Part shown: piece after piece, positions 27,602 to 37,300 of the stretch
Layout: the number at the start of each line of letters is the position of its first letter
Position numbering within the stretch: the first letter of the stretch is position 1
NCBI GenBank assembly: GCA_900696645.1
Contig: CAADGV010000032.1
Location: 52,716 to 116,715 of the forward strand
Direction of reading: 5' to 3'
Source: an uncultured Chlorobiota bacterium
GTDB lineage: Bacteria; Bacteroidota; Ignavibacteria; UBA10030; UBA6906
DNA: 64,000 bases
Translations under genes and position numbers: made by a program
Notes under the pieces: generated by a model
What the model saw: the letters and a program-made list of their open reading frames with translations, nothing else
What the model was told of the DNA's origin: nothing
The model's database searches: none

Positions 27602-30600
27602 TCACCGCAACAAGAGAAGTTTTCTGGCGGCCTGAAACTCACCGGCGCGCAGGTGATACACATACACTCCGCTTGCCGCCTGAGAGCCGCTGTCCGTCAA
27701 GCCGTCCCAAACTACCGCGTATGTTCCTGTCGTCTGCTCTCCGCTGACCAGCGTCCTCAACTTTTGTCCGAGCAGATTGTAGATAGAAAGTGAAACGTTG
27801 CTTCGCTTGCCTATTGCGTAGCGGATGGTTGTCGATGGATTGAACGGGTTGGGATAATTCTGACCGAGTACATATTCCACAGGGACGAGAGGAATGCCGC
27901 CGCTTGCCTCGCGGGCAAATTTCGGAGTTCCTATAATGACCTTGAATGATCGGGCGGTGTTTGCTTCGCCGAGACGAACCGGGAATGAGCCGTTCGTCAA
28001 CGGAACATACGCAAATTCATCCTCATCCAGCACGTACACGTCAAAACCTTCGATGCGGGTTCCGACCTCACGAACCGAAATGTTGGCCGTTTGATGAGAA
28101 AGTGTTGAGACAATACGGACGCGCCACTGTTCCCCATCGGTAGAAACCGGCTTGAAGTTGCCCAGATACTTCCTCCCGCCTTCCTCGATTGACAGATTGA
28201 TATGTTCACCTATCAGCGGAGGCTCTATGATATCCAACCTGTCAGACTCCGCCGTTGCATTTACCATGAAACCGAGATAGTTGTAGCTATCCTTCATTGT
28301 GCCGGAGGCAGCGGAAAGCTGCAAGACAAAATCGCTGTCGCTTCTCAACGGAAATGGCCCGATATTTTTCGGCCTTCGGAACGTCGATTCGAACGAGGGA
28401 ACAGAAAGTGTGATTGGTTGGGATGAATCGTTCAGAACGAAGTATCCTTCCCACGGGTGAAGCGTCTCGACATCAGGATCGTATTCATCACCGTTCCAGA
28501 ACACAGGCCGTTGAACAAGATTACTGTTTTCGATCCCTTCCCAATCGACAGAAAAGGCAAACGGCGTCGCGATTTGATTCCAGCCCGGTATGAGTTGGAT
28601 GTTGAATGGAATCCCCGACAACACGGATTTTCCATCCTTTGCGTCGAAGCGCTTTCCATCCGATGTGATAAGCCAGAATGCGTAACCGGGACGGAAGTCA
28701 TGTTGAATAGCAGGAAACTCGACGTTCCTGTCATCTTCCCAGCGGAACAATCGCCAGCGCGTTTGATTGTACGGGCCGTAGTCATCGATAAGCTGCTCTC
28801 CCGCATCCGCATCAGCCAGATCCAGCGGAATCGAAATCATCCTGTATTTTCGGGGCTCAAATTGCAGCGATGTCAAGAGGGCTCCGACTTTCACCCGGAC
28901 GATAGCAGGATTCTCTTCAGGATTGAGTTCGGGGTTGGTGATTGATTCCTCCGTTCCTGTCAGCCTCACAAAATACTCAATCCCACGCGACGTGACCACG
29001 CTGTCGGGAAAGGAACCTGTGTATGCTTGTCCGCTCACAAATAGATCAAGAGAATCATAGTTGATGCGTCCGGCTGAGCGGTAATGCAACACAGCACGCA
29101 GAATCTGGAAGCCGGGCGGCCCTTGTGCAATCACATTGATCTGTGTACCCAGAAGAGTATCGCCTCCGATCGTCACTTGAATAAGTGTGTTTCTCCCCGA
29201 ACCTCTGAGCAACACAGTATCAACCGGAACGAGAGCATCGCTTTGAAGAACAAGCGATGCCGACTTGTTTGCCTGCAGTGAAACCGGAGAGAAACGTATC
29301 GGTATTCTCAGCGTATCGGTGATTGGCCCCACCGGTGGAAACGGGCCTGTTGTTCCGACAATAGCAAACTCATTCGCGTTCGGCCCGATGATTCTAATGT
29401 TGGAAACATTGAGGGCTGCATCTCCGGCATTCACGATTGATACAATTCGTGTGCGGCGGCTGCCCACCGCAACAGAATCGAACTGCACAATACGCGGCAG
29501 CGGTACAAGCACGGACGCGACCCCTGTACCTGAAATATCAATTGAGGTCGGAGAACCGGCAGCATTGTGAACAAATCGTAGAAGTCCGCCAAACGCTCCG
29601 CGATATCCGGGTCTGAACGTAACAGTAAACACTCTGTTCGCCGAAGGAAGAATGTTTGCAAGAGAAGGTGAAACGGTGAACTGCGTGTCGGTGACTGCTG
29701 CAAGGCTGATCTTGAGTGTGTCGTTGCCAGCATTCGCAATCGTTATCGTGTCCTGTTTGGTTGTGCCGACCCGGATACTCCCGAATTGCATATCAAGTTT
29801 CGAGGCAACGAGGAACGGCCCAAAACCCGTTCCACTGACAGGAAGAGCAGCAGGCGACCCCGCAGCAGTGTGTGTAAACGTGATTACTCCGGTTTGCGGC
29901 CCGCCGGTAACCGGCAAGAACGAAACAGAATAGACACGGCTTTGACCGGGCAAAATTTCAACCGGAGGGAAGGGCAGAAGGAGGACTGTAAAGGCCGGGT
30001 TGCTAGTCGCTATGTCAATAAGAGTCAGAGATGAACCACCGGTATTTGTGACAACCACCGCCGCCGATCCCTCACCGCCAAGAGGAACCGTGCCGAAAGG
30101 AATTGAGGTTCTATTCATCACAAACGCAGGAAGCAGCACCGCCGGGTCTGTGATTCCCGCCAACGACGGACGAAGATCACCCAGCGCGTGCGTGAACCTC
30201 CCTCCCGCATATACACTCGTATCGTTAACCGAAACCGCTATCGCCGACACGCCACCAACAACCTGTGGATTCCATTGATTGATGGCTCCGGAAACCCTGT
30301 TCACAGAAATCAGATCGGAAGTGGAGTTGAGGATGCCGCCGACATACAGCGAGTTTCCGGCAGGTACGATCACATTCACACTGCTTTGCGGCGAAAGTCC
30401 GGCGTTGAAATCCGTTACATCCCCTCGTGTCAGGTCGAGCGCTGCAAGTGCATTGCGCTGCTGACCGCCGATTGTGGTGAACGCCCCACCGATATACACG
30501 GCAGGCCCGGTTACGGCCAATGCGGAAACAGAAGTCACTCCGGCCGTATTCGGCTCCCACAACGTTGGCGCTCCCGTCGCGAGATTGATTGCGGCAACCC

Positions 30601-32251
30601 GATTGCGGGTTTCTGTGCCGATTTGAGAGAAAAGCCCCGCGGCATACATTACTCCCCCGGAAAACTTCAGGGCCAGTACATGATCGTTCGGATTCGGATT
30701 CCATGCTGTCAGCGAGCCGGTTGCCGAATCCAGGGCAACAAGATATCTCCTTTGAGTTGTGCCGACCGTAGTAAACGTCCCACCCGCATAGACGGTCGAT
30801 CCTGAAAGTTCGATTGCGTTGACGATTCCATCGGGACCAACCTGCGGCCTCCACGTAGTCGGGAAGCCCGAGTTCGCATTCACGGCCGCGAGCCTCGTGA
30901 TTCGCTGCCCTGAAACCGTGTCGAATGCCCCGCCGAGATAAAGCGTGGCTCCTGAAAGTTTCATTGCGTTGACGCCGCCATTCACATTCGGATTGAAAGC
31001 CGTGGCTCCTGCAGTATCGTCAAGCGCAGCAACATTTTTGCGAACGGCGCCATTCACACTTCTGAACAATCCGCCTAAAAACACATTTGATTGAACACCG
31101 ATAACTTTTACTTCAGAACCGGCAACCGGGTTCCAGCCGGAGACGCCGCCCAAAACAGAATCGACAGACGCTATGTTTCTGCGCTGCGCAATTCCGACGG
31201 ACGAGAACAGCCCTCCGACGTAGAACATCCCCCCGAAAAATTCCATTGTGTTGACCGGCCCGTTCAGATTCGGATTCCACGGCAGAAGCCGGTTGACAAA
31301 CGGATCAACAGCGGCTGCATTGCCGCGAACGGAATCAAGGATTGCGGTAAACCTCCCGCCCACATGCAACCGCGAGCCTGTCAATCTCAACACATGTACC
31401 GGCCCGTTCGGGCGGGGATTCCAGTCTGAAACGAACCCCGTACCCCCGCTCGTTACTGAAGCAAGATGTGGCCGCGATGCGGTGTCGATCAACGAAAAAT
31501 CTCCCCCCAACCATACATTGTTCTGACCTGCCGCAGTGAAAATTGAAAGAACAAATCCGTTGGGCGAAGGACTCCAGACAGAGTCAGCAACACCCGCCGA
31601 TAGATCCGTTCTCGCAACATAGTTGCGGGCGAACGGAACAACGCCGATGGCTGTAAACTCTCCGCCGACATACACATACGGCGGAACAACATGTATTGTT
31701 CTGACAGTATTGTTGGGATTTGGATTCCAGGCAAGTACTGCCGCATTTGTCGGATTGAGAAGAGCGGCATTATTGCGGACGGTAGCCCCGACCCGAGAGA
31801 AATTCCCGCCGATATATATTCCGGCAGTTCCAACAACTATCGTATAAACAGGGCCGTCGAATTGCGGATTCCACGTATTGTCGAGAGAGCCGTTCGGAAG
31901 GATTTTTGCGGCTCGCGAACGGACAACGCCGTTAACCTCCGTGAAGTTGCCGCCGATGTACCATCCGTTGTTGCCGTCGCCTGCAACTGCCAGCACATCG
32001 CCATTGATCTTTGGTGAGAAAGGAAGAACGATCCCGGTTGCCAGGCCAAGCGTGACACCGCCGCCCGTAACCGGTCCGACATAACCGAATGAGCCGCCGA
32101 CATAGGATATTCTGCCGCTCTTTACGATAGCACGAACCTCGCCGTCAGTAACCCAGAGTCTTTGCTTCACCGTTTGAGCGTTCGTTACCCATGAACAAAG
32201 AACGAGAATGGCGAGAGAGATGAAGAATGTGAACGTGGGTTTCATGGCCAT
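27602..32251 (-). CDS. Giant T9SS-sorted protein: delta-60-type propeller plus choice-of-anchor-D domains
   Basis: 1549 aa. A signal peptide (KPTFTFFISLAILVLCSWVTNAQ) leads into about a dozen propeller repeats (about 25-730) with the core (I/V)Y(I/V)GGxFTxIG...RN..A..D...G....WNPNPN, matching delta-60-type repeats. Three choice-of-anchor-D-like immunoglobulin domains follow (about 735-1055; for example IPFGTVPLGGEGSAAVVVTNTG). Next comes the MISIPLDL...WRLFRWEDDRNVEFP module shared with the protein at 24370, and a T9SS sorting domain (about 1460-1549, GQNYPNPFNPSTTIRYAI). ATG at 32251 overlaps the preceding stop as TGATG, indicating coupled translation with the CsgG-like lipoprotein; an ATG at 32245 is also possible. 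Surface-exposed; partner unknown. Confidence 0.85.
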   Translation of the reverse strand: MAMKPTFTFFISLAILVLCSWVTNAQTVKQRLWVTDGEVRAIVKSGRISYVGGSFGYVGPVTGGGVTLGLATGIVLPFSPKINGDVLAVAGDGNNGWYIGGNFTEVNGVVRSRAAKILPNGSLDNTWNPQFDGPVYTIVVGTAGIYIGGNFSRVGATVRNNAALLNPTNAAVLAWNPNPNNTVRTIHVVPPYVYVGGEFTAIGVVPFARNYVARTDLSAGVADSVWSPSPNGFVLSIFTAAGQNNVWLGGDFSLIDTASRPHLASVTSGGTGFVSDWNPRPNGPVHVLRLTGSRLHVGGRFTAILDSVRGNAAAVDPFVNRLLPWNPNLNGPVNTMEFFGGMFYVGGLFSSVGIAQRRNIASVDSVLGGVSGWNPVAGSEVKVIGVQSNVFLGGLFRSVNGAVRKNVAALDDTAGATAFNPNVNGGVNAMKLSGATLYLGGAFDTVSGQRITRLAAVNANSGFPTTWRPQVGPDGIVNAIELSGSTVYAGGTFTTVGTTQRRYLVALDSATGSLTAWNPNPNDHVLALKFSGGVMYAAGLFSQIGTETRNRVAAINLATGAPTLWEPNTAGVTSVSALAVTGPAVYIGGAFTTIGGQQRNALAALDLTRGDVTDFNAGLSPQSSVNVIVPAGNSLYVGGILNSTSDLISVNRVSGAINQWNPQVVGGVSAIAVSVNDTSVYAGGRFTHALGDLRPSLAGITDPAVLLPAFVMNRTSIPFGTVPLGGEGSAAVVVTNTGGSSLTLIDIATSNPAFTVLLLPFPPVEILPGQSRVYSVSFLPVTGGPQTGVITFTHTAAGSPAALPVSGTGFGPFLVASKLDMQFGSIRVGTTKQDTITIANAGNDTLKISLAAVTDTQFTVSPSLANILPSANRVFTVTFRPGYRGAFGGLLRFVHNAAGSPTSIDISGTGVASVLVPLPRIVQFDSVAVGSRRTRIVSIVNAGDAALNVSNIRIIGPNANEFAIVGTTGPFPPVGPITDTLRIPIRFSPVSLQANKSASLVLQSDALVPVDTVLLRGSGRNTLIQVTIGGDTLLGTQINVIAQGPPGFQILRAVLHYRSAGRINYDSLDLFVSGQAYTGSFPDSVVTSRGIEYFVRLTGTEESITNPELNPEENPAIVRVKVGALLTSLQFEPRKYRMISIPLDLADADAGEQLIDDYGPYNQTRWRLFRWEDDRNVEFPAIQHDFRPGYAFWLITSDGKRFDAKDGKSVLSGIPFNIQLIPGWNQIATPFAFSVDWEGIENSNLVQRPVFWNGDEYDPDVETLHPWEGYFVLNDSSQPITLSVPSFESTFRRPKNIGPFPLRSDSDFVLQLSAASGTMKDSYNYLGFMVNATAESDRLDIIEPPLIGEHINLSIEEGGRKYLGNFKPVSTDGEQWRVRIVSTLSHQTANISVREVGTRIEGFDVYVLDEDEFAYVPLTNGSFPVRLGEANTARSFKVIIGTPKFAREASGGIPLVPVEYVLGQNYPNPFNPSTTIRYAIGKRSNVSLSIYNLLGQKLRTLVSGEQTTGTYAVVWDGLTDSGSQAASGVYVYHLRAGEFQAARKLLLLR

Positions 32252-33555
32252 CACCTGCCCGGAGGCGGAGGAGGTTCAGGAAGTCGCCCGACGCCGGCGC
32301 CGTTTCTGCCGGCTTCTTCAACCGTTTTGCGGTTATCTTCCCCTGAATTGAACGTGCCGCCGATTCCCTGCCCCAAATGTCTCAACCGATCAAGAACGAG
32401 GTTGGTTTTCTTTTTCGCTTTCTTCGGGCCAAGTTCAAGTTCTTCGGCTGCGAGCAAGGCATTTTCCTTCGGGCCGCCGGCAATACTCAGCGCCTCCATC
32501 GCCTCTGCTTTTGACTTTGCAAGATTGAAGCCGGGATCGAGCGATGCTGCCTCGTTGTACAATACCTTCGCAGCCCGGAAATCACGGGCATCTTCACTCT
32601 TCAACGCAAGACAATACGTGAGAAACGCGAACGTGTTTCTCGTCGGGACGAGTTGGATTTTTTCCCGTTCCTCGACAGTCAGCGTGATGCCGAGTTCACG
32701 AATAATGCCGAAGACAAGTTCTTTTTGTATTCTGAACAACTTGTCCAGTTCATCGGATCCTGATTGGAAGCCGGGAAATTTCTTTGCCACAATATCCCAC
32801 GCAGCAACATCCATTCGCAGGTTGAAGTTGTTCACATTAAACGAACCGGAAACAATCCGGCCCGCGCTCAATAACTTGCCCATCCGCGGAGCGGACGAAC
32901 GATCAACTGATGCCGACTGTCCGAACTGAATCTCTTCCAACAACGCCTCGATACGGATGCGCTCGACCAGTTGGAGACTCTTCACCTGACCCAGATCAAT
33001 CAGAATCATCTCGCTCAATCCTTTTCCCAACGCCTCATATCTGGGATCCGTCCCTTGATATGTGAGAGGAAAAACGGCAACTGCCTTCGGGGCAATTTTT
33101 TCCGTCCCGAGTTTTTGTTCGTCGGCAACAAGCTGCTTGAACTGCCGGCGAATGAATTCGTGCGTTAGCGACCGGTAACGTCCTTCGATCAATTTCCGGT
33201 ATTGCGAGATTGCGGGCACTTCCGAGTAGTTGATATACACGGAAAGCGCCCCTTGAATATCTTCCAAGTATTCAAGTGTCATCCCGTAATAAAAGATCGT
33301 GCGGGGATCGTCCTTTACCTGACTGTAGGAGCGGGAGAGATATGATTTTGCGGGCTCATAGCGATTCGTTTGAAAATACACAACGCCAAGATCGCGCAAC
33401 GCAGCCGGATCGTTGGGATTGACGGTCAACTGGCGTTGCAACTTCGCCATGTCGGAGGAGTAGTTCTGCTCTTTTCCTCCCTGCCTCAATCCGGCGCAGG
33501 AAGGAATGAAGATGAGAACGAGACCGGCTATAAGGAACGAACGGAGTTTCTGCAT
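32251..33555 (-). CDS. Lipoprotein with TPR repeats and CsgG-like domain
   Basis: 434 aa. A lipoprotein signal (LIFIPSCAG, acylated Cys about 20) is followed by TPR repeats (about 45-130: PNDPAALRDLGVVYFQTNRYEPAKSYL). A CsgG/TolB-N-like domain (about 160-290) has AVAVFPLTYQGTDPRYEALGKG, LVERIRIEALLEEI and GRIVSGSFNV. A further TPR and a Lys-rich then Pro-rich tail (RLPEPPPPPGR) end it. It is paralogous to the protein at 33638. CsgG-type proteins build or assist outer-membrane secretion and assembly complexes. Coupling to the T9SS giant suggests a role in its export or anchoring, which is an inference. ATG at 33555 follows GAGGA. Confidence 0.8.
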   Translation of the reverse strand: MQKLRSFLIAGLVLIFIPSCAGLRQGGKEQNYSSDMAKLQRQLTVNPNDPAALRDLGVVYFQTNRYEPAKSYLSRSYSQVKDDPRTIFYYGMTLEYLEDIQGALSVYINYSEVPAISQYRKLIEGRYRSLTHEFIRRQFKQLVADEQKLGTEKIAPKAVAVFPLTYQGTDPRYEALGKGLSEMILIDLGQVKSLQLVERIRIEALLEEIQFGQSASVDRSSAPRMGKLLSAGRIVSGSFNVNNFNLRMDVAAWDIVAKKFPGFQSGSDELDKLFRIQKELVFGIIRELGITLTVEEREKIQLVPTRNTFAFLTYCLALKSEDARDFRAAKVLYNEAASLDPGFNLAKSKAEAMEALSIAGGPKENALLAAEELELGPKKAKKKTNLVLDRLRHLGQGIGGTFNSGEDNRKTVEEAGRNGAGVGRLPEPPPPPGR

Positions 33556-33637
33556 TGAGTCCTCAATGCTTCGTTGTAGTTAGTTGGATTTGCCCCCCCC
33601 GAGTACTTCTTACAAAAGAAAGAACAATTGCAAACGT

Positions 33638-34663
33638 TTACCCGAGCAACGGCTTAAGGCTTTCGGCCTTCATCTTTGCTTTGTCGTATTTTGGATCCAT
33701 TTCAAGCGCTTGCATGAATTTATCGTAGGCCCCTTTGTAGTTGCCTTTTTCCAGCATTACGAGGCCTTCAGAATACGACATCATGGCATCGAGGGATTTT
33801 GTTTCGTTCCCCTTCTGAATTTCGGCTTTCGTCAGCGTCGCGTTGATTTTCTTGGCAACTTTGAGACTGAGATTTTCGGCAATCTCGAAGAAATCATCCG
33901 CTTTGCCGTCGGCCTGCTCTGTCGCGAGGATTTCACTCGTCTCGACCTTCACCAGGCGGGCAAGAAGTTTCATATTGTTCTTCACTTTAATGAAGCTGCC
34001 CAGAAGAATTGTATGCACGCCAAGTTGCTTCCCGATTCGCACAGCCGACGACTGGTCGAACTTGGTTGGATCGTTTTCCATTCCTATTTCTTCCAGAATC
34101 CACTGGATACGCTCACGTTCAATCACTTTCAGATCAACCGAGCCGTTGAGCTGATCGATCATCAATTCGGCAAATCCTTTCTCCAGCGGATCGTACTTGT
34201 CCTTATCGTCAACAGAACGGTTCTTGAAATCAAGAATGGCAATTGTCTTTATTCCCGGATCCGGTCGCTGCTCAACTTGCAGTGTCCCCGATTTGGTTTT
34301 CCGTGCTTCATAATAGACCTTGAGAAGCGGCGGAGCTTCCGTATCGGGATCGGGCTCAATTATCGGGGGTTCAAGTTCGAGCAATTTGATCATCGCATCC
34401 GTCGCCTGTTTCTTATCTCCCTTTGCCACATACGACCGGCCTAATGCGAGAAGGACATTCTTCCTGATCTTCTTGTCCACCGAAACGTCATCCGCCATTG
34501 GCGCGAGAATTTCAATCGCCTTGTCGAAATTGGCGGAACTGTACCATTTCATCGCTTCATCCCATTGTTTGGCGCCGTGGCCTTGCGCTTGAGCAGCAAT
34601 GCTCACGCCACACGTCAGCACACAAATCAACGCAACACGGATACTCCACAAAGAACGAATCAT
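33638..34663 (-). CDS. Exported CsgG-like protein with TPR repeats
   Basis: 341 aa. It has a signal peptide (MIRSLWSIRVALICVLTCGVSIAAQAQ) and an N-terminal TPR region (WDEAMKWYSSANFDKAIEIL; VLLALGRSYVAKGDKKQAT). The CsgG-like domain (about 140-270) has KTIAILDFKNRSVDDKDKYD, KVIERERIQWILEEIG and GVHTILLGSFIKV; C-terminal TPRs (EGLVMLEKGNYKGAYDKF) follow. It lacks a lipobox, unlike its paralogue at 32251. ATG at 34663 has a strong GGGAGGAAG site; the frame is open 18 codons further upstream. It follows the PEGA-kinase gene by 57 bases. The kinase's periplasmic tail and this protein may meet in the periplasm. Confidence 0.8.
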   Translation of the reverse strand: MIRSLWSIRVALICVLTCGVSIAAQAQGHGAKQWDEAMKWYSSANFDKAIEILAPMADDVSVDKKIRKNVLLALGRSYVAKGDKKQATDAMIKLLELEPPIIEPDPDTEAPPLLKVYYEARKTKSGTLQVEQRPDPGIKTIAILDFKNRSVDDKDKYDPLEKGFAELMIDQLNGSVDLKVIERERIQWILEEIGMENDPTKFDQSSAVRIGKQLGVHTILLGSFIKVKNNMKLLARLVKVETSEILATEQADGKADDFFEIAENLSLKVAKKINATLTKAEIQKGNETKSLDAMMSYSEGLVMLEKGNYKGAYDKFMQALEMDPKYDKAKMKAESLKPLLG

Positions 34664-34720
34664 AGCTTCCTCCCTTGGTTTGAATATAGACTTTCCACTT
34701 CGCAATTGAAATGGCATTTT

Positions 34721-36514
34721 CTACCCTTCTTTCTTCAATGTAAACGTCAACGGAACCGTCTTCTCTTCGAAAGAGGGAGCCACGAGAACCTCCCTTTCCC
34801 CGCCCTGTGTTTCATATCCGAATCTCGTTACAGTTACGCGATGCCTTCCCGGTCCGAGTGGAAATCGAGCAACAGGCGCAAAAATATCGGTAGCTTTGCC
34901 GTTCACCGAAATCATGCCGCCGGAGGCATCGCCCTGCACCACAATGCTGAAGTACGTCTCGAAATAGCATGTCAGAGTTTTGGTCTCGCCCGGGTTCACC
35001 TTGATAGTTGTACGTTTGGTTCCGTATTGCGGATGTTCAAACACCAGCTCGCGATCACCGGCAGCAACCTGAAAGGACATTCCGCTTTTTCCGATACTTG
35101 ACCTCGATCCGTCAATGGAAACTGATCCGTCAGGAACCATTGCCAGCCGCAACGTTCCGAGACCAACGGGTCTCGGATCAACCGGCCTGGCTGTTCGCGT
35201 TTCATCTCGCACAGGCTTCGTGGCAGCAACTTCAGTGTTCAGGGCATTATCTTCAGTTGCGGAAGGAACCTCGCTGGTTAGTCCGGGCTTTTCTTCCGTG
35301 ATAATCTGTTCGGGAAGCTTGTTCAGGGCAAGCGAAAGCCCGAAGACCTGGCCTTCAGACAACACAATGGATGTATCCTTTACATAGTAACCCTCACGAT
35401 CAATACGTACGGAAATCTTTCCGGGATCAACTGCAAGATCTTTGAGTGGTGTCGTGCCGACGAGTTTGCCATTGAGCATCACCTTCGAGCCGTCCGGATT
35501 GGATTGAACAGACAACGTGGCGTCCGACGGAAAGAGTACAGGCCTAAGAGCGAACAATGCCGCAATGAGTGCTACCCCCGCGCCGAGTGTTATGTACAGA
35601 GGACGCCGCGCTGACGTTTGTTTTTTGAGATTCGGCGCAGGAAGGATTGGTTGCCCTGTCGATTCCTTCACAACAGCCAACTGTCCAACATCAACCCGCG
35701 ACAACATATCCCACATTTCAGCGGCTGACTGGAATCGCTTTGCAGGATCCTTTTCAAGAGACTTTGAGATTGCTTTGACGACTTCTTTCGGGAGAGAAGG
35801 ATTGAACTTGTCCGCGGGAGGAATTTTCCCTTCAACAATCATCTGACGGATATCAAAATCCGTTGCATTGTTCCCGAACGGAACCCGCCCGGTCACCGTT
35901 TCGTACAGCGTCATGCCGAGCGAGTACACGTCGCCGCGTGCGTCTACATTGGCGAGCCCGCGTATTTGCTCGGGCGACATATAATACAGCGTGCCGCCGG
36001 TTCCCATTGTCACAGTGGCGCTGGAAACCTGTTGAATCTTGGCAAGGCCGAAATCCGTCACCTTGACAACATCCTGAGGCGTCAGCATCACGTTACCCGG
36101 CTTGATGTCGCGGTGGATAATGCCGAGACGATGGGCATGATCCAATGCCGTGAGCAGTTGTTTGAAGATGGGCAGAGTCTTGTTCAGCGGCAGAGCGCCA
36201 TTCAGGCGGATGCGGTCGGCAAGCGTGTTTCCTTCTACAAACTCCATCACCAGCGCAAAGCCGATTTCCGTTTCACGCAACGCAAACACGCTCACGATGT
36301 TCGAGTTCTGCAACTTCGCCAGAGCCTTGGCTTCGGACTTGAATCGTTTGAGGAATTCCTCGTCCCGCGCAAAGTTTGCATCCATCATCTTCAGAGCAAC
36401 GTCACGGTCAAGCGTCATGTCCTTCGCTTTGTACACAACGCCCATCCCGCCTTTGCCGAGAATTCCGGTAATCTCGTAATTGTCGATAGTTTTGCCGATG
36501 ATGGATTGCTGCAT
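34721..36514 (-). CDS. Membrane Ser/Thr protein kinase with extracytoplasmic PEGA domains
   Basis: 597 aa. A complete Hanks-type kinase domain (about 12-275) has G-loop GKGGMGVVYKA, catalytic Lys42, HRDIKPGNVML with Asp136, DFGLAK and GTGGTLYYMSPEQIRG, so it should be active. One membrane helix (about 305-327, ITLGAGVALIAALFAL) is followed by three PEGA-like beta domains outside the membrane (SVQSNPDGSKVMLNGKLVGTTPL...; AMVPDGSVSIDG...; ISVNGKATDIF...). PEGA-tailed kinases sense or bind envelope components. Its ATG is three bases after the PP2C stop, pairing kinase and phosphatase. Likely targets are Thr residues recognised by the FHA proteins upstream in the operon. Confidence 0.93.
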   Translation of the reverse strand: MQQSIIGKTIDNYEITGILGKGGMGVVYKAKDMTLDRDVALKMMDANFARDEEFLKRFKSEAKALAKLQNSNIVSVFALRETEIGFALVMEFVEGNTLADRIRLNGALPLNKTLPIFKQLLTALDHAHRLGIIHRDIKPGNVMLTPQDVVKVTDFGLAKIQQVSSATVTMGTGGTLYYMSPEQIRGLANVDARGDVYSLGMTLYETVTGRVPFGNNATDFDIRQMIVEGKIPPADKFNPSLPKEVVKAISKSLEKDPAKRFQSAAEMWDMLSRVDVGQLAVVKESTGQPILPAPNLKKQTSARRPLYITLGAGVALIAALFALRPVLFPSDATLSVQSNPDGSKVMLNGKLVGTTPLKDLAVDPGKISVRIDREGYYVKDTSIVLSEGQVFGLSLALNKLPEQIITEEKPGLTSEVPSATEDNALNTEVAATKPVRDETRTARPVDPRPVGLGTLRLAMVPDGSVSIDGSRSSIGKSGMSFQVAAGDRELVFEHPQYGTKRTTIKVNPGETKTLTCYFETYFSIVVQGDASGGMISVNGKATDIFAPVARFPLGPGRHRVTVTRFGYETQGGEREVLVAPSFEEKTVPLTFTLKKEG

Positions 36515-36517
36515 CGC

Positions 36518-37300
36518 CTATCTCGATCCAAAAACTGTTTTCAAAAAACTGTCCGAACCCTTAACCTGAATGATCTGAACCGTAATATTATCATGTCCGC
36601 CGCGTTGTTTCGCAAGGTCAACAAGCTTGTCGCATGACTTCTGCAGGGAGTTGGAGAGAACAATTTCCTTCAGCTCTTCATCCTCAACATACGACGTCAG
36701 CCCGTCTGTGCACATTAGAAAATATTCGTCACCGCCCAGTTCAATACTGTTGATCAGATCGTAGTCAAAATCAGCCCGCACGCCCATAGCACGGTACAAC
36801 ATCGAACGTTCGGGATGAATCTTGCTTTCATCAGCCGTTATCAGCCCGCGTCTCACCATCTCTGCAACTTTGGAATGGTCGTGTGTAAGTTGCTCAATGC
36901 GTTTGGATGTAATTCGATACAATCTGCTATCGCCGACATGAGCCGCATACGCGGTTCCTTTCTGAAGAACCAGGGCTATGCACGTGGTTCCCATCCCGTG
37001 AAATTGCGGATGATGAAGACTGTATTCGTAGATGGCCCGGTTCGCATCGGTAAACGCTTTCTTCAATCCGGCCACTATTGAGCCGTTCGACGCAAAATAG
37101 GATTCGCCGATTGTTTCAACGGCCAGCCTGCTTGCCTCCCGTCCTCCTGCATGACCTCCCATGCCGTCGGCTACAACAAAGAGTTGCCCCTTGGGTCCGG
37201 AAAGGTCAAGATCATCATCCGGAAATTTAGCAAAGGCATCCTGGTTCTCGGTTCGAACCATTCCCACATCACTTTTCCCTGCAAACAAAATTGATTTCAC
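36518..37300 (-). CDS. PP2C-family Ser/Thr protein phosphatase
   Basis: 260-aa cytoplasmic metal-dependent phosphatase. The metal-binding motifs are RTENQDAF, VVADGMGGHAGG (D45/G46), MCTDGLT and GGHDNITVQ, all intact. It should reverse phosphorylation by the kinase encoded three bases downstream. The start is GTG at 37300, overlapping the previous stop as GTGA, so its translation depends on the flavoprotein fusion gene. Confidence 0.93.
   Translation of the reverse strand: MKSILFAGKSDVGMVRTENQDAFAKFPDDDLDLSGPKGQLFVVADGMGGHAGGREASRLAVETIGESYFASNGSIVAGLKKAFTDANRAIYEYSLHHPQFHGMGTTCIALVLQKGTAYAAHVGDSRLYRITSKRIEQLTHDHSKVAEMVRRGLITADESKIHPERSMLYRAMGVRADFDYDLINSIELGGDEYFLMCTDGLTSYVEDEELKEIVLSNSLQKSCDKLVDLAKQRGGHDNITVQIIQVKGSDSFLKTVFGSR

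Noticed and set aside
34721..37300. Phage-defence or toxin-antitoxin reading of the kinase/phosphatase pair
   Set aside because: No nuclease, toxin or typical defence domain is nearby; the operon neighbours are redox and envelope proteins.
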